64,000 bases of DNA from Siphonodentalium dalli (Eukaryota; Mollusca; Scaphopoda; Gadilida; Siphonodentaliidae), in the NCBI GenBank assembly GCA_032622095.1, contig CP136065.1, positions 242,649,530 through 242,713,529 of the forward strand, written 5' to 3'. Of this stretch, positions 55,031-64,000 are shown in pieces. The notes beneath the pieces are model-generated. The model did no database searches and was not told the DNA's origin. It saw only the letters and a program-made list of their open reading frames with translations. Position 1 is the stretch's first letter, and every line of letters starts with the position of its first letter. Both the position numbers and the translations under genes were made by a program.

Positions 55031-55657
55031 CGTGCAAATAGTCATGGAACTATATGCATATACATGTATATTAGGCATATACGCATGTCCGCGACGCGAA
55101 TGCTTGATTAATAGTGTAGATCGTTTTGGATCCCAATGGACTTCGATAATTATATATGCCTTAATATAGCCTATCGGCCTTTGATAATAAAAACCACTAT
55201 ATTGTAATGTATATAGTGAATGCTACAGACTACAATGTACGTCGCTGCGATTAATCGAAGACGACATGACACGTTCAGCCATGTCCAGATGGGTTCTGCC
55301 CGCGGAGACAAATGTTTATGACGTGTTGACGTCACGACGCCGTAACTGCCTTCATTTAGCTAACAAATGAAACTGATCTAATATGAACCTTTGCAGGTCA
55401 TATTCATAACAAATTACTGTTTTTGACTCACATATACGACCAGAAATGAAATATGTTATAGAAATCGAATAGCACAAATTAAACTGCGCGGGATCCAAAC
55501 TATCGAACTTTGAGCCCAAAACACATTCGAAATGCTATGGAGTAACATTTCAATGTAAAAACAAGATGGTATACTTTCAAGCTTTATTGATATAAAACTA
55601 CCGTTTTACAAAGGCTATCATTCATCGTTGGAATGGGTATTGAACGTGCTTTCAATA
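55031..55657 (+). repeat. ~628-bp direct duplication, copy 2
   Basis: Start-to-start distance from copy 1 is 1,202 bp. The high identity points to a recent tandem or transposition-linked duplication. Ends do not show clear LTR-type TG/CA symmetry. Confidence 0.95.
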
Positions 55658-55666
55658 CACCCATAT

Positions 55667-56567
55667 AAAAATGTACCTGGGTAAATCCACCCAGGTGTTT
55701 TGGGCCGAAACCCAGGTATAAATCTATCTACCAAGACATCCACCAACCATCAAGACCTCGCGAAACCTGGGTTTTACCATGATTTATCCACCTGAAACTG
55801 GATAAAAACCCTGGTATGGATAAACCTGGGTGTAATTACACAGGTGACCACACCCAGGTGTACCCTACCTGGGTGTTTCCCACCCAGGTGTACCATGGTG
55901 TTTCCTACCTGGGTGTTTCCCCACCCAGGTGTACCATGGTGTTATTCACCCAGGTGTACCCTGATGTTTCCTACCTGGGTGTTTCCCACCCAGGTTACCT
56001 TGGTGTTATTCACCCAGATGTACCCTGGTGTTTCCTACCTGGGTGTTTCCCACCGAGGTGTACCTAGGTGTTATTGACCCAGGTGTACCCTGATGTTTCA
56101 TACCTGGGTGTTTCCCACCCAGGTGTACCTTGGTGTTATTCACCCAGGTGTACCCTGATGTTTCCTACCTGGGTGTTCCCCACCCAGGTGTACCTTGATG
56201 TTTCCAACCCAGGTGTACCTTGGTGTTTTCTTACGCCGGTGTACCTTGGTGTTTTCTTACCCAGGTGGATTTCCCATTGAGATGCACCTGGGTTAGAAAA
56301 CCCCAAGGTACACCCAGGTAAGGAAACACCAAGGTACACCTGGGCAGGAAAACACCAAGGTACACCTGGGTAAGAAAACACCAAGGTACACCTGGGTAAG
56401 AAAACACCAAGGTACAACTGGGTGGGAAACACCAAGGTACACATGGGTAGGAAACACCAAGGAACACCTGGGTGAATAACACCAAGGTACACCTCGGTGG
56501 TAAACACCCAGGTAGGACCAGGGTACACGTGGGTGAATAACACCAAGGTAACCTGGGTGGGGATACC
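55667..56567. repeat. 'CACCCAGGTGTACC' minisatellite forming a large palindrome
   Basis: From about 55,690 to 56,275 units read CACCCAGGTGTACC(T/C)TGGTGTT and TTCCTACCTGGGTGTTTCC. From 56,280 to 56,567 the same units run in reverse complement (AACACCAAGGTACACCTGGG). The units are themselves partly self-complementary (ACCCAGGT / ACCTGGGT). Long frames on each arm (77 to 151 codons, rich in Pro, Cys, Gly, Trp and Val) are pure repeat translations. Confidence 0.95.
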
Positions 56568-57785
56568 AAAGTGAAATGATGAGGATGGCAATGAAGTAGA
56601 TTTTGATGGGATGCAGGGGTATTGTTATACAAGTTTATTCAAGGACAACAAACTAACTAAAGATAAAATACATGTATAGAAACACATGTAATATATAAAT
56701 ATATAAACTCATTAAACTGCATGGGTTAAAACTTACTGACAACAAGAGTTGGGTTAAAAAAATTATTAAAAAACACTTGCAAATTCCCTCTTCATACATG
56801 TATATGGTATGTTAGGCAAGTTACATGTACATGTAGTTGCAATGTATACCGGTACATGACATACCGGTGGACACAAAAATCATTATTTTAGTTCCAATGT
56901 CATTTACCAGAATACATGTACATGTTGTACCTTGCAACTACATATACAGTGAGGTAGTTTTGTCTCATATAAACTTTCTAAATGGGTTTCTCCCTTTGAA
57001 TGACATAAACTAATGTGAGTATACACATGAGCTGTGATGTGAAATACACACCAACAAATTATTTCTTAGTCTGAGGACATGTTTCCTGTCATTATCTTAC
57101 TGCTTACAAATATAGATTTGTAATAATGTGCTGTAATGCTCCAGAAATAGTCATATTTTGTCCTGGTTCATAAGAACACATTATTTCTTAGTGTACATGT
57201 AAACAGAACATTTGGGAAAGAGACACACCATCTTTATCCTTTTTTATATCAGTAGCAATTGATCAGATAGCAAAATATGCTATAAATAGATTTCAGATGG
57301 TAGAGATTAAACAATCACATTTTTCACCAACTCGAAACAGTTAACATACCCTGTAGAATACAGACTATGATCAATGGGGGTGTCACACATACCCCCACCC
57401 CGCTTTGGTATGTGATATTCAAGTCATTTTCCGGTGGTATGCTATATACATACCCAATGTTATCTGGTACTAGGATTTCACACGGCAATATAACCGGCAT
57501 TCACGATTCAGCAAAAAGGCTATTATGCAGATATAATAGCAGAAAATTATACAAATTTTGAGTATTTTCCAGCTTAAACAGACCCAAGTGATATATTTTT
57601 ATCTAATTCAGTCTAATGGCTCTTTATATGTAGATGTTTTGAATACTATTTCAGCAAATGTGAGAAAAAGTGGCTTCATTGGGGCATCAGCTTGTCTGAA
57701 AAATATATCATGGACCCCTAAATCCGATACTACATTTCAGAACCATCCAACCAGTGTCCCATGAAATGGTGGATAATAAACTATC
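56568..57785. other. Interval rich in ACATGT words, no convincing gene
   Basis: Many ACATGTA/TACATGT words, as over the rest of the window to about 61,650. Frames at 57,367-57,764 are short and without recognised motifs. Confidence 0.4.
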
Positions 57786-58001
57786 ATACCAAATTTGATT
57801 CAGATTTGATCACACAAACTAAAATTATGATGCGGAAACCAGAAATTAACACGATTCAAAGTCGAAAAAGGGCCATATCTCTCGCAAAAATGGGCGGAGC
57901 ACACCCATATTCGAACTTGACCTGTATTTTGGTCTGATAAACTTACATACCACATTTGGTTCAGATATGATAACACAAACTGAAGTTATCATCCGGAAAC
58001 C
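57786..58001 (+). repeat. Two-copy repeat, 160-bp spacing
   Basis: 'ATACCAAATTTGATTCAGAT' at 57,786 and 'ATACCACATTTGGTTCAGAT' at 57,947 are each followed by GATCACACAAACT- and GATAACACAAACT-type sequence and 'CGGAAACCA'. 'AAAGGGCCATATCTCTCGCA' between them is common in mollusc interspersed repeats (general knowledge). Confidence 0.65.
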
Positions 58002-58030
58002 AACAATTTTCAAAGTTTAAATGTCTATTA

Positions 58031-58416
58031 GGCGACACCAATTTTTAAGTCTGGTTTACGAACATGTGGGCTGATGTGGGGAGAAAAAAAGTAGATGCAG
58101 GAGGGAAAAAAATAAAAATAAAAAAAATTGTCCCCCCAATTTATATCAAGTAAATCTTGAAATTTTACATAAATTTCACAAAAATTGTGAAAAAAAAAAT
58201 TTCGAATGAAATTCTGAACCAAACAAGACATTTCTTGTCATGAAATACATGAAAATATGGATCTGCAAATGATCATAAGCGGAACCGGATGCGACAGCAC
58301 ATGAAAATCAGTACGCGTGTAAAAAAAATTGGGACAAAAAAGTTAATTTTTTTTCATGAAATGGAAAAAAGGTTGTAGGAGGTGTTCGTAAACCGGACTT
58401 AAAAATTGGTGTCGCC
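58031..58416. mobile_element. Harbinger-like MITE (386 bp) with TTA target duplication
   Basis: Terminal inverted repeats GGCGACACCAATTTTTAAGT extend to about 34 bp (to ...GTTTACGAACA) with one or two mismatches. TTA flanks both ends (58,028-58,030 and 58,417-58,419). A 3-bp TWA duplication with GG-starting ends is typical of PIF/Harbinger elements. The interior is A/T-rich and non-coding. Confidence 0.85.
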
Positions 58417-58450
58417 TTATGTGTATATAACTCATATAGCTAACTATTAA

Positions 58451-59382
58451 AGGTGCTCAATCAAATTCGATGGTCCCCATATAATTAGATTCCAACAACA
58501 ACATTTTTTTTAGAAATGCAGCTTCAGTTATCAGAATTGAGTAATTGCCCAAAAATAATGCTAACCACTGTCAACTACATGTATAGTATAAAATTGCCTG
58601 ATACGTTATATTTATCAACATGCTCTTCGACGAAGTTTGGCCTTATTATCAACACAAAGTCTCTTCATTTTAGAGTTATCCATCTTCATCCGCAATTTGG
58701 TCTGAGACCGTCGGCTCGACAAATTTTTCTGGGCCACTATTAAGTATCGATGGTGATAAATATTAAAATTTCAAAAATCGATATATAATAACTCTGAGCT
58801 TTGATACATGTAGGTGGGTCCCTCGACTTGATTAAAATGTTTTTACCCCCCCCCCCGATTCCATATACATGTAAATAGTAAATGAGGGGCACTTCATCGG
58901 ATTATGCATCTTTAAACTGTATTTGAATTTAAAGATGCATAATCCGATTAAGGGCCCCCTGAATTAATGCTCGCACATTACTATTTATTTGGACTTGGGG
59001 GTAAAAGATAGTTGGTACGAGTCGAGGAACCCACCTATCAAAGCTTAGAGTTATTAGATATCAATTTTTGAAATATACTATTTTTCACGATCAAGAGTTA
59101 ATAGTGGCCCCACGGTCTCGGACCAAATTTCAGATGAAGATGGATAACTCTAAAATCAAGAGGCTTTCTGTTGATAATAAGGCCAAATTTTGTAGAACAA
59201 CATGTTGATAAATAACATATGTCAGGCAATTGTATACTTTAGTTGACAGTGGTTAGCATTATTTTAGGGCAATTAATCAATTCTGATACCGTAACTGAAG
59301 CAGCCTTTCTAAATAAAAATGTATGATGTTGTTGTTGTTGGACTCTGATTATATGGGGATCATCGAACCGGATTGAGTACCT
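58451..59382. mobile_element. 932-bp foldback element with TTAA target duplication
   Basis: The left half pairs with the right half along nearly its whole length: the start AGGTGCTCAATC pairs with the end GATTGAGTACCT, and the centre near 58,917 is AGATGCATAATCCGATT with its complement. TTAA flanks both ends (58,447-58,450 and 59,383-59,386), as for piggyBac-type elements. The arms differ by scattered substitutions and small indels. The 75-codon frame in the left arm is not a gene. Confidence 0.85.
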
Positions 59383-59386
59383 TTAA

Positions 59387-60054
59387 AATGAACTGTATCC
59401 AGTATAAACATGTTAAACCTGATAATTAATTAGAGCATGCAGTCCCTGTTGACAAACGGTACGCGCTGGTAATCTTACCACAGTAATATGTGTTAACTGT
59501 GATAACCAAGTTAATTGTTTTTACCACAAAAATTCTGAATTCTATCTAGACATTTTGAAACAATAAAAAAAAATTCTGGTGTGATTACAATGTCAACTTT
59601 AAAACAAAATTCATATAAACATCGCATGAAAAATACAGCCTAACTGCAAATGTGAGGTGGACCACATTCTGCGGCGGTATAACTGACTGCGGTTGATCGC
59701 ATGAACACGCCTGAATACTGCAGTAATACCCGGTGGTCAACCTTTATAAGGCGAGTTGATTAATTAAAGCTGTAATTTTACATGTATGTTCTATGGACTT
59801 TGTTGGGAAAGAGAATATAGCTGTGCGACAATGGATGATACTTCCCCACCTCAGCAGGTGTCGATTACAGAAAAATATACCAAACATACTGGTAGTCTGT
59901 TAATCCTGATGAGCTAAGTTAGAAATTTTTCAATCGAAACCTCATAAAAAAAAATATAAATTCAGTTCTCAATTTTCGAACACTTCTAGGAAATTGTTCA
60001 AAAATATTGTTAAAAGATGCCCATTCGATTTTACACTGTAAATATACCCCTGTT
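59387..60054. other. Interval without recognisable gene
   Basis: Only short frames; nothing recognisable. Confidence 0.4.
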
Positions 60055-60178
60055 CAAGTGTTCCTGCTAATGTGCTATGATGCGGTTGGGTCCTGCTTAA
60101 TTGCTATAAATTGCACTACCCGCATCATAGCAATTCAGCAGGACCACCAGAATCATAGCATATTAGCAGGACCACTTG
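60055..60178. repeat. ~52-bp inverted repeat
   Basis: Arms 60,055-60,107 and 60,127-60,178 (CAAGTGTTCCTGCTAATGTG ... and the complement ending CAGGACCACTTG) pair with about nine differences around a 19-nt loop. A foldback element without a clear target duplication. Confidence 0.8.
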
Positions 60179-60561
60179 GCCAGTGGTAAAATAGTTTGTT
60201 TTCCATACGGATATGTGTTTTCAAATAATCATGTAATGATATCACGGTCAGATAAACTTTGTATACAGACAGTTTTACCAAACTAAGAATTTGTATTAGG
60301 TGCTTTCATTGTAGCTGTAATTACCAGTATTAAAAGTGTGCTCAATAAAGTTTGTTTTATCATTTATTCTCATTTGGAATTTGGATGCTACCCGGTATTT
60401 AATTCTGTTTATCTATATAATTGGCTGCACTGCTAAATTTTGACTCATTTCAGTCATTTGATGTCAGTACATGTAGTTGTCCATCGAAATGGCGAACACA
60501 ACCAAAGACAAATTACAAGAGGAAAGACAACGAATAAATTTGATGTGCACTAAAACAGATA

Positions 60562-60722
60562 CAGTAGTGCCCTAAGAAATCGACCCCTTAACCACAGCAG
60601 AATTATGTGTAACTTTTCAGGATTTAGTCGGATATATGGCTTATTGCTATTCATCGGAAAGCTCTCCCGAGTTACCTGTAATTCTGCTGTGGTTAAGGAG
60701 TCGATTAATTAGAGCATTACTG
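60562..60722. mobile_element. Mariner-like MITE, copy 1 (161 bp)
   Basis: Ends CAGTAGTGCCCTAA and (complement) CAGTAATGCTCTAA lie between TA dinucleotides (60,560-60,561 and 60,723-60,724). The inner arms share 'CTTAACCACAGCAGAATTA'. The core GGATTTAGTCGGATATATGG ... CATCGGAAAGCTC matches copy 2. TA duplication and CAGT ends are Tc1/mariner-like. Confidence 0.85.
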
Positions 60723-61917
60723 TAGTTACAATGCATGTCTAGCCTCTTATGAAGTGTTGTGTCACTAATAATATCTTTAATTCACATACATGTACTATAC
60801 ACCCGTTCAAGCGTTTACAAGTGTCAGGCATCGAGAAACTGACCAAAAGTTTTGGTAGTATATAATATAGGCTAGCACTGCACCTGGGCTACATGTACAT
60901 GTACTGTAAGTGATTATAATGTACTATTTTTATATTCTGCCGTGAAAGTGTTGCTGAATGAAATTTAAGTTTACCCCGATATTCTAAGTCCGCTCGACTA
61001 AGATGGGGTTTTTCTCGAAAACTGATATCTGAATATACATGTACGTCTTCCACTGGTTGGTATTCCCTCTAAATTGACTAATTTTAACTGATTAGATTAG
61101 CCCTGGTATGGAAAACTGTTATAGTCCGATGAGCGGTTTACTGATGCCCGCCGGGGTTCACTGCCCAAAAGCGGTGATGATATGATGACCAGCGTTGTGC
61201 ATGGCATGCATATGTTGATTCAGGTAAGAATGCTACCATACATTCCAAACATGCATTAAATATCTTATTAATAGTAACCCAAAACTACACAAGAGAATAG
61301 TATAACTAAGATTCGGCTCGATTAATGATGTGACACTTTCAGTACTTCATTTACTGGTAGCATGGTACTGCTGGGCCTGGCTACAGATACTTGTTTGGCG
61401 TGTTTGAGGCCTGTTGCACAAGGGCAGCAGACTCAATTAAAATTTATCTTATTGTAGTGTAGTACATGTACATGAATAGTACCGGTAGTACAGCACACAA
61501 AGAGGTATATAGTTCCGGCACATGTACATGTATTCTCTCTTTTTTCACACATGTTTTTTTCAATTTAACAACATGAGTCTTTTATGACACATACTAAAGT
61601 GAACATAGGCCTACATGTATATAATGTGCACACAGTATACCGGTACATGTACTGATATATTACATTGCAATACAGTCCGTGTACAATGATATAGCAAAAT
61701 TATGCATAGTAGAATAACAACCTTATGTACAAACAGTCCTGACAATGATATACCGGGATATCATGGTGATAGTTCATACATTTGGAATTACAGAATACCC
61801 GAGTGTGTGGTTAGACCGCTTCATGCGATGTTTATGTGAATTTTTATTTTTAAGTCGGCATTGCATAGTCCTATAAACCACACCAGAGAATTTGTTTATT
61901 TTCTTCTGCAATAACAA
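60723..61917. other. Interval rich in ACATGT words, no gene seen
   Basis: TACATGTACATGTA-type words recur (60,890, 61,462, 61,520, 61,640). No long frame on the plus strand; the minus-strand frame at 61,774-61,962 is antisense to the ORF below and short. Confidence 0.4.
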
Positions 61918-62211
61918 ATGTCGGTCAGTGACCAACTTCTTATGTTTATGCAATCGATACAATCCGGTTCTGCTTTTGATGTCCAGTTCGATATTTGTGG
62001 TGTGTTCTTGTGCAAAAATATAATTCTAACTAATGCGCCAAAAATCAGGTTTATAAATTTATCCATTCTTGAGCAAGAGCAACTCGTAAAACTTGTAAGG
62101 TATAACATTCCAAACTGCGTATTTCTGCTATCGAACCATATGATAATAATGTTGAACCGGACATCTAAATCTGAACCGCATTTATGGATTGCAGCACGTG
62201 ATGTTGAATAA
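61918..62211 (+). CDS. Possible small protein-coding ORF (unknown)
   Basis: A 97-codon frame from ATG with mixed composition and no repeat character, e.g. 'QSGSAFDVQFDICGVFLCKN' and 'RTSKSEPHLWIAARDVE'. Its TAA stop is part of GAATAAAC, so an AATAAA polyadenylation signal overlaps the stop codon. I do not recognise a family. There is no clear promoter, and it could be a processed fragment or chance. Confidence 0.3.
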   Translation: MSVSDQLLMFMQSIQSGSAFDVQFDICGVFLCKNIILTNAPKIRFINLSILEQEQLVKLVRYNIPNCVFLLSNHMIIMLNRTSKSEPHLWIAARDVE

Positions 62212-62229
62212 ACAGTTATAGAGGATATA

Positions 62230-62446
62230 CAGTAATGCTCTAATTAATCGACTCCTTAACTACAGCAGAATTATGGGTAACTTTTCAGGATTTAGTCGGA
62301 AATATGGGTTGATGCCATTCATCGGAAAGCTCTCGGTGAGAGCTTTCCTATGAATGGCAACAAGCCATATTTCGGACTAAATCCTGAAAAGTTACCCATA
62401 ATTCTGTTGTAGTTAAGGAGTGGATTAATTAGCTCTAGAATTACTG
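62230..62446. mobile_element. Mariner-like MITE, copy 2 (217 bp, almost complete palindrome)
   Basis: Between TA dinucleotides (62,228-62,229 and 62,447-62,448), from CAGTAATGCTCTAATTAATC to its complement. The two halves pair throughout, centred on GAAAGCTCTCGGTGAGAGCTTTC. The core GAATGGCAACAAGCCATATT is the block also found at 19,738 and 22,337. Confidence 0.9.
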
Positions 62447-62748
62447 TAACACAATCAATGAGGACGTTTGTACTAAAAAATATTTTTTACGCAAGGAACG
62501 AACACAAGGCCAATTTCTTAATTTATATTATGAGCCAACAAGACAGATCGTAAATCGCTGTTATATGACAATATATGTGGCCATCATAATGGTCGACAGG
62601 CATGATATGTCAACAAAAATCAATCTGTCAGGCCAATATAAAGAAGTCGCGACTTATTGCTGGTGGAACCTATTAAAGGCATCGTTCCATTTCGTTAATA
62701 ACAACTTACATGTAACATTCACCTCCACCTCTTTACTCTTGGGCTCCA

Positions 62749-62785
62749 AATAAACATGCATGCACCAGCTGCATGCACGTTTATT
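62749..62785. repeat. 16-bp hairpin with AATAAA on both strands
   Basis: AATAAACATGCATGCA, a 5-nt loop, and TGCATGCACGTTTATT pair at 15 of 16 positions. AATAAA at both outer ends could serve as polyadenylation signals in either direction, for example for the 62-codon frame ending at 62,753. Confidence 0.7.
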
Positions 62786-63179
62786 ATTTTTCTTCGGAAA
62801 TCCCCCCCCTGCACAGTGCTTATTTGGGTCTGCACGTTTTGAAGCTATGAAAATTTAAATCAGCACAAATTCAAGATTTCTATATGATTCGGATGTAAAA
62901 ATGATGGGCTTTACTTTTGCATGTACTCTTGAGTGCCTATAAAAGTACATGGTGGAAAATGTCGCATAACTGAATAATAGTACAGGGCGGAATAAACGTA
63001 CAGACTGGAAATATTAGTACCATACATCCCAACAAAACGCACCATCTGACTGGTTTACTGATGCCATGTGACAGAAATAGTTTCGATGGATAGCCTGGTC
63101 TGTGAATCTACAGTGTGCTGATCACTGTCAACAATCAGAGTTCATTTATCTATATTTACATACACCTGAAACACACTAA

Positions 63180-63610
63180 ATAAAAAGTTGCTAAATTAAC
63201 CCCAAAAGTAGTTAATTTTTACTAATTTTGGTAGTTCGTATTCATCCCGCTACCTTGGGAGGTTAATTTTACTACCTGGCGGGTAGCAAACAAATTAAAT
63301 ACCTTTGGTAGTTAAAATAACTACATCCAGTGGTTGAAATAACTACCTCTTGGGGCTATTTTAACTACCCAAAGGTAGGCTAAATTTTAACTACTTTATG
63401 TAGTGGGATGAATATGAACTACCCAGTATTTAAATTTACTACCTGCGAGTGGTTGGAATTTTTGCTACCTGCGGCTAGTTAATCTGATAACTACTATTGG
63501 TGGGAAATTATTCTACCTCGAGTGGTTGTTCTAGCTATTTTAATAGGTATTCAAAGGGGTCCAATCTAATCACTCAAAGTAGCTATTTAATCAACTTTTA
63601 GTGGATAATA
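63180..63610. repeat. GGTAGTT/AACTACC-rich interrupted palindrome
   Basis: More than a dozen (G)GTAGTTA and TAACTACC words alternate in both orientations. 'CATCCCGCTACC' (63,243) pairs with 'TAGTGGGATGAAT' (63,400), giving nested inverted repeats. It looks like a foldback element with expanded termini. Non-coding. Confidence 0.65.
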
Positions 63611-64000
63611 TTGCCTCTAAAGATATTAATGACATGTGGACCACAAAATATGACAATGGAGAAAATAATTTCAATATTTATTCAAAATAAACAAATATAT
63701 ATAGTTCAGAGCATTTGTGCTTTTAGCTTAAAATAAATTTCAACACAAGGCCTCTTACCAGGAATAAGTACATTAGCCTACACACACAAAAAAAAACAAT
63801 GTAAATTTCGTGAAAATTTGACCAAGGGAATCTTATCAGACATCAGACACTGAAACTTATTTTATCTAAATAATTGATAATGTACCCAAAAGGGTTGCAA
63901 TCTGGGTCGTCAAATTTTAAAAACAGCAATAAACTGAAATGGAGTGTCATTTCGTAGATTCTGTTGAAATCACTCTTAAAGAAGCAAAATGAGCAATAAA
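63611..64000. other. Window end, no gene seen
   Basis: AT-rich sequence without frames or recognised repeats. Confidence 0.4.

Noticed and set aside
53829-55657. LTRs of a small non-autonomous retrotransposon
   Set aside because: The duplicates lack TG...CA ends and a matching target duplication, and no primer-binding site or polypurine tract was found between them.
55816-56632. Long Pro/Cys/Gly/Trp-rich frames that look like structural proteins
   Set aside because: They exist only because the minisatellite unit keeps the frames open on both strands; no start, domain or unique sequence.
1-64000. CRISPR arrays
   Set aside because: The tandem repeats have no constant-length unique spacers and the sequence is plainly eukaryotic.
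1-64000. tRNA or rRNA genes
   Set aside because: I looked for A/B-box-like and rRNA core motifs and saw none I could support; a tRNAscan or Rfam search would be decisive.

Overview
This is animal genomic DNA, probably from a mollusc. The sequence is AT-rich, has no operons or ribosome binding sites, and is packed with decayed transposable elements, non-autonomous palindromic elements and minisatellites. Mollusc-like signs are the frequent ACATGT words (densest after 56,600), a TTTAACGTCGTTTT repeat at 14,543, and the Ty3/gypsy and Helitron-like families seen. I find no intact conserved host gene. Most open frames are short or lie inside tandem repeats.

Layout. 1-12 kb: a patchwork of minisatellites (units near 45, 51, 58, 65 and 108 bp) with two copies of an interspersed repeat ('repeat B') and one copy of a Helitron-like non-autonomous element (3,856-6,071). 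13-17 kb: a short Helitron-like element, then reverse-strand remains of non-LTR retrotransposons (zinc-knuckle ORF1 and a reverse transcriptase C-terminus). 18.8-22.9 kb: the most unusual segment, a duplicated compact virus-like module. It holds a zinc-finger/polyQ/A32-like packaging ATPase gene broken by one TGA, a polyQ plus membrane-segment frame, two overlapping small ORFs sharing a C-terminal module with the ATPase gene, AATAAA signals right after the stops, and an 81-bp perfect inverted repeat. 24-28 kb: repeat B split by a ~2.9 kb Helitron-like element in inverse orientation to the 4-6 kb copy. 28.5-31 kb: Helitron-like elements joined head to tail.

34.5-43.2 kb: a complete but degenerate Ty3/gypsy LTR retrotransposon (8.66 kb, CTTA target duplication) with gag, protease, RT, RNase H, integrase and extra 3' ORFs. 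Its 5' LTR carries a ~199-bp MITE at the TATA-like motif. A solo LTR of the same family lies at 52.3-53.1 kb with a CATT duplication. 44-64 kb: non-autonomous DNA elements identified by structure (hAT-like with 8-bp TSD, Harbinger-like with TTA, a 0.93-kb foldback with TTAA, two mariner-like with TA), a minisatellite palindrome, a ~628-bp direct duplication, and reverse-strand remains of what may be a Helitron-type replicase.

The window therefore reads as successive insertions, several nested, rather than a set of cooperating genes. The one segment that may represent a little-described system is the virus-like ATPase module. All identifications come from reading the sequence and its translations; no database search was made.
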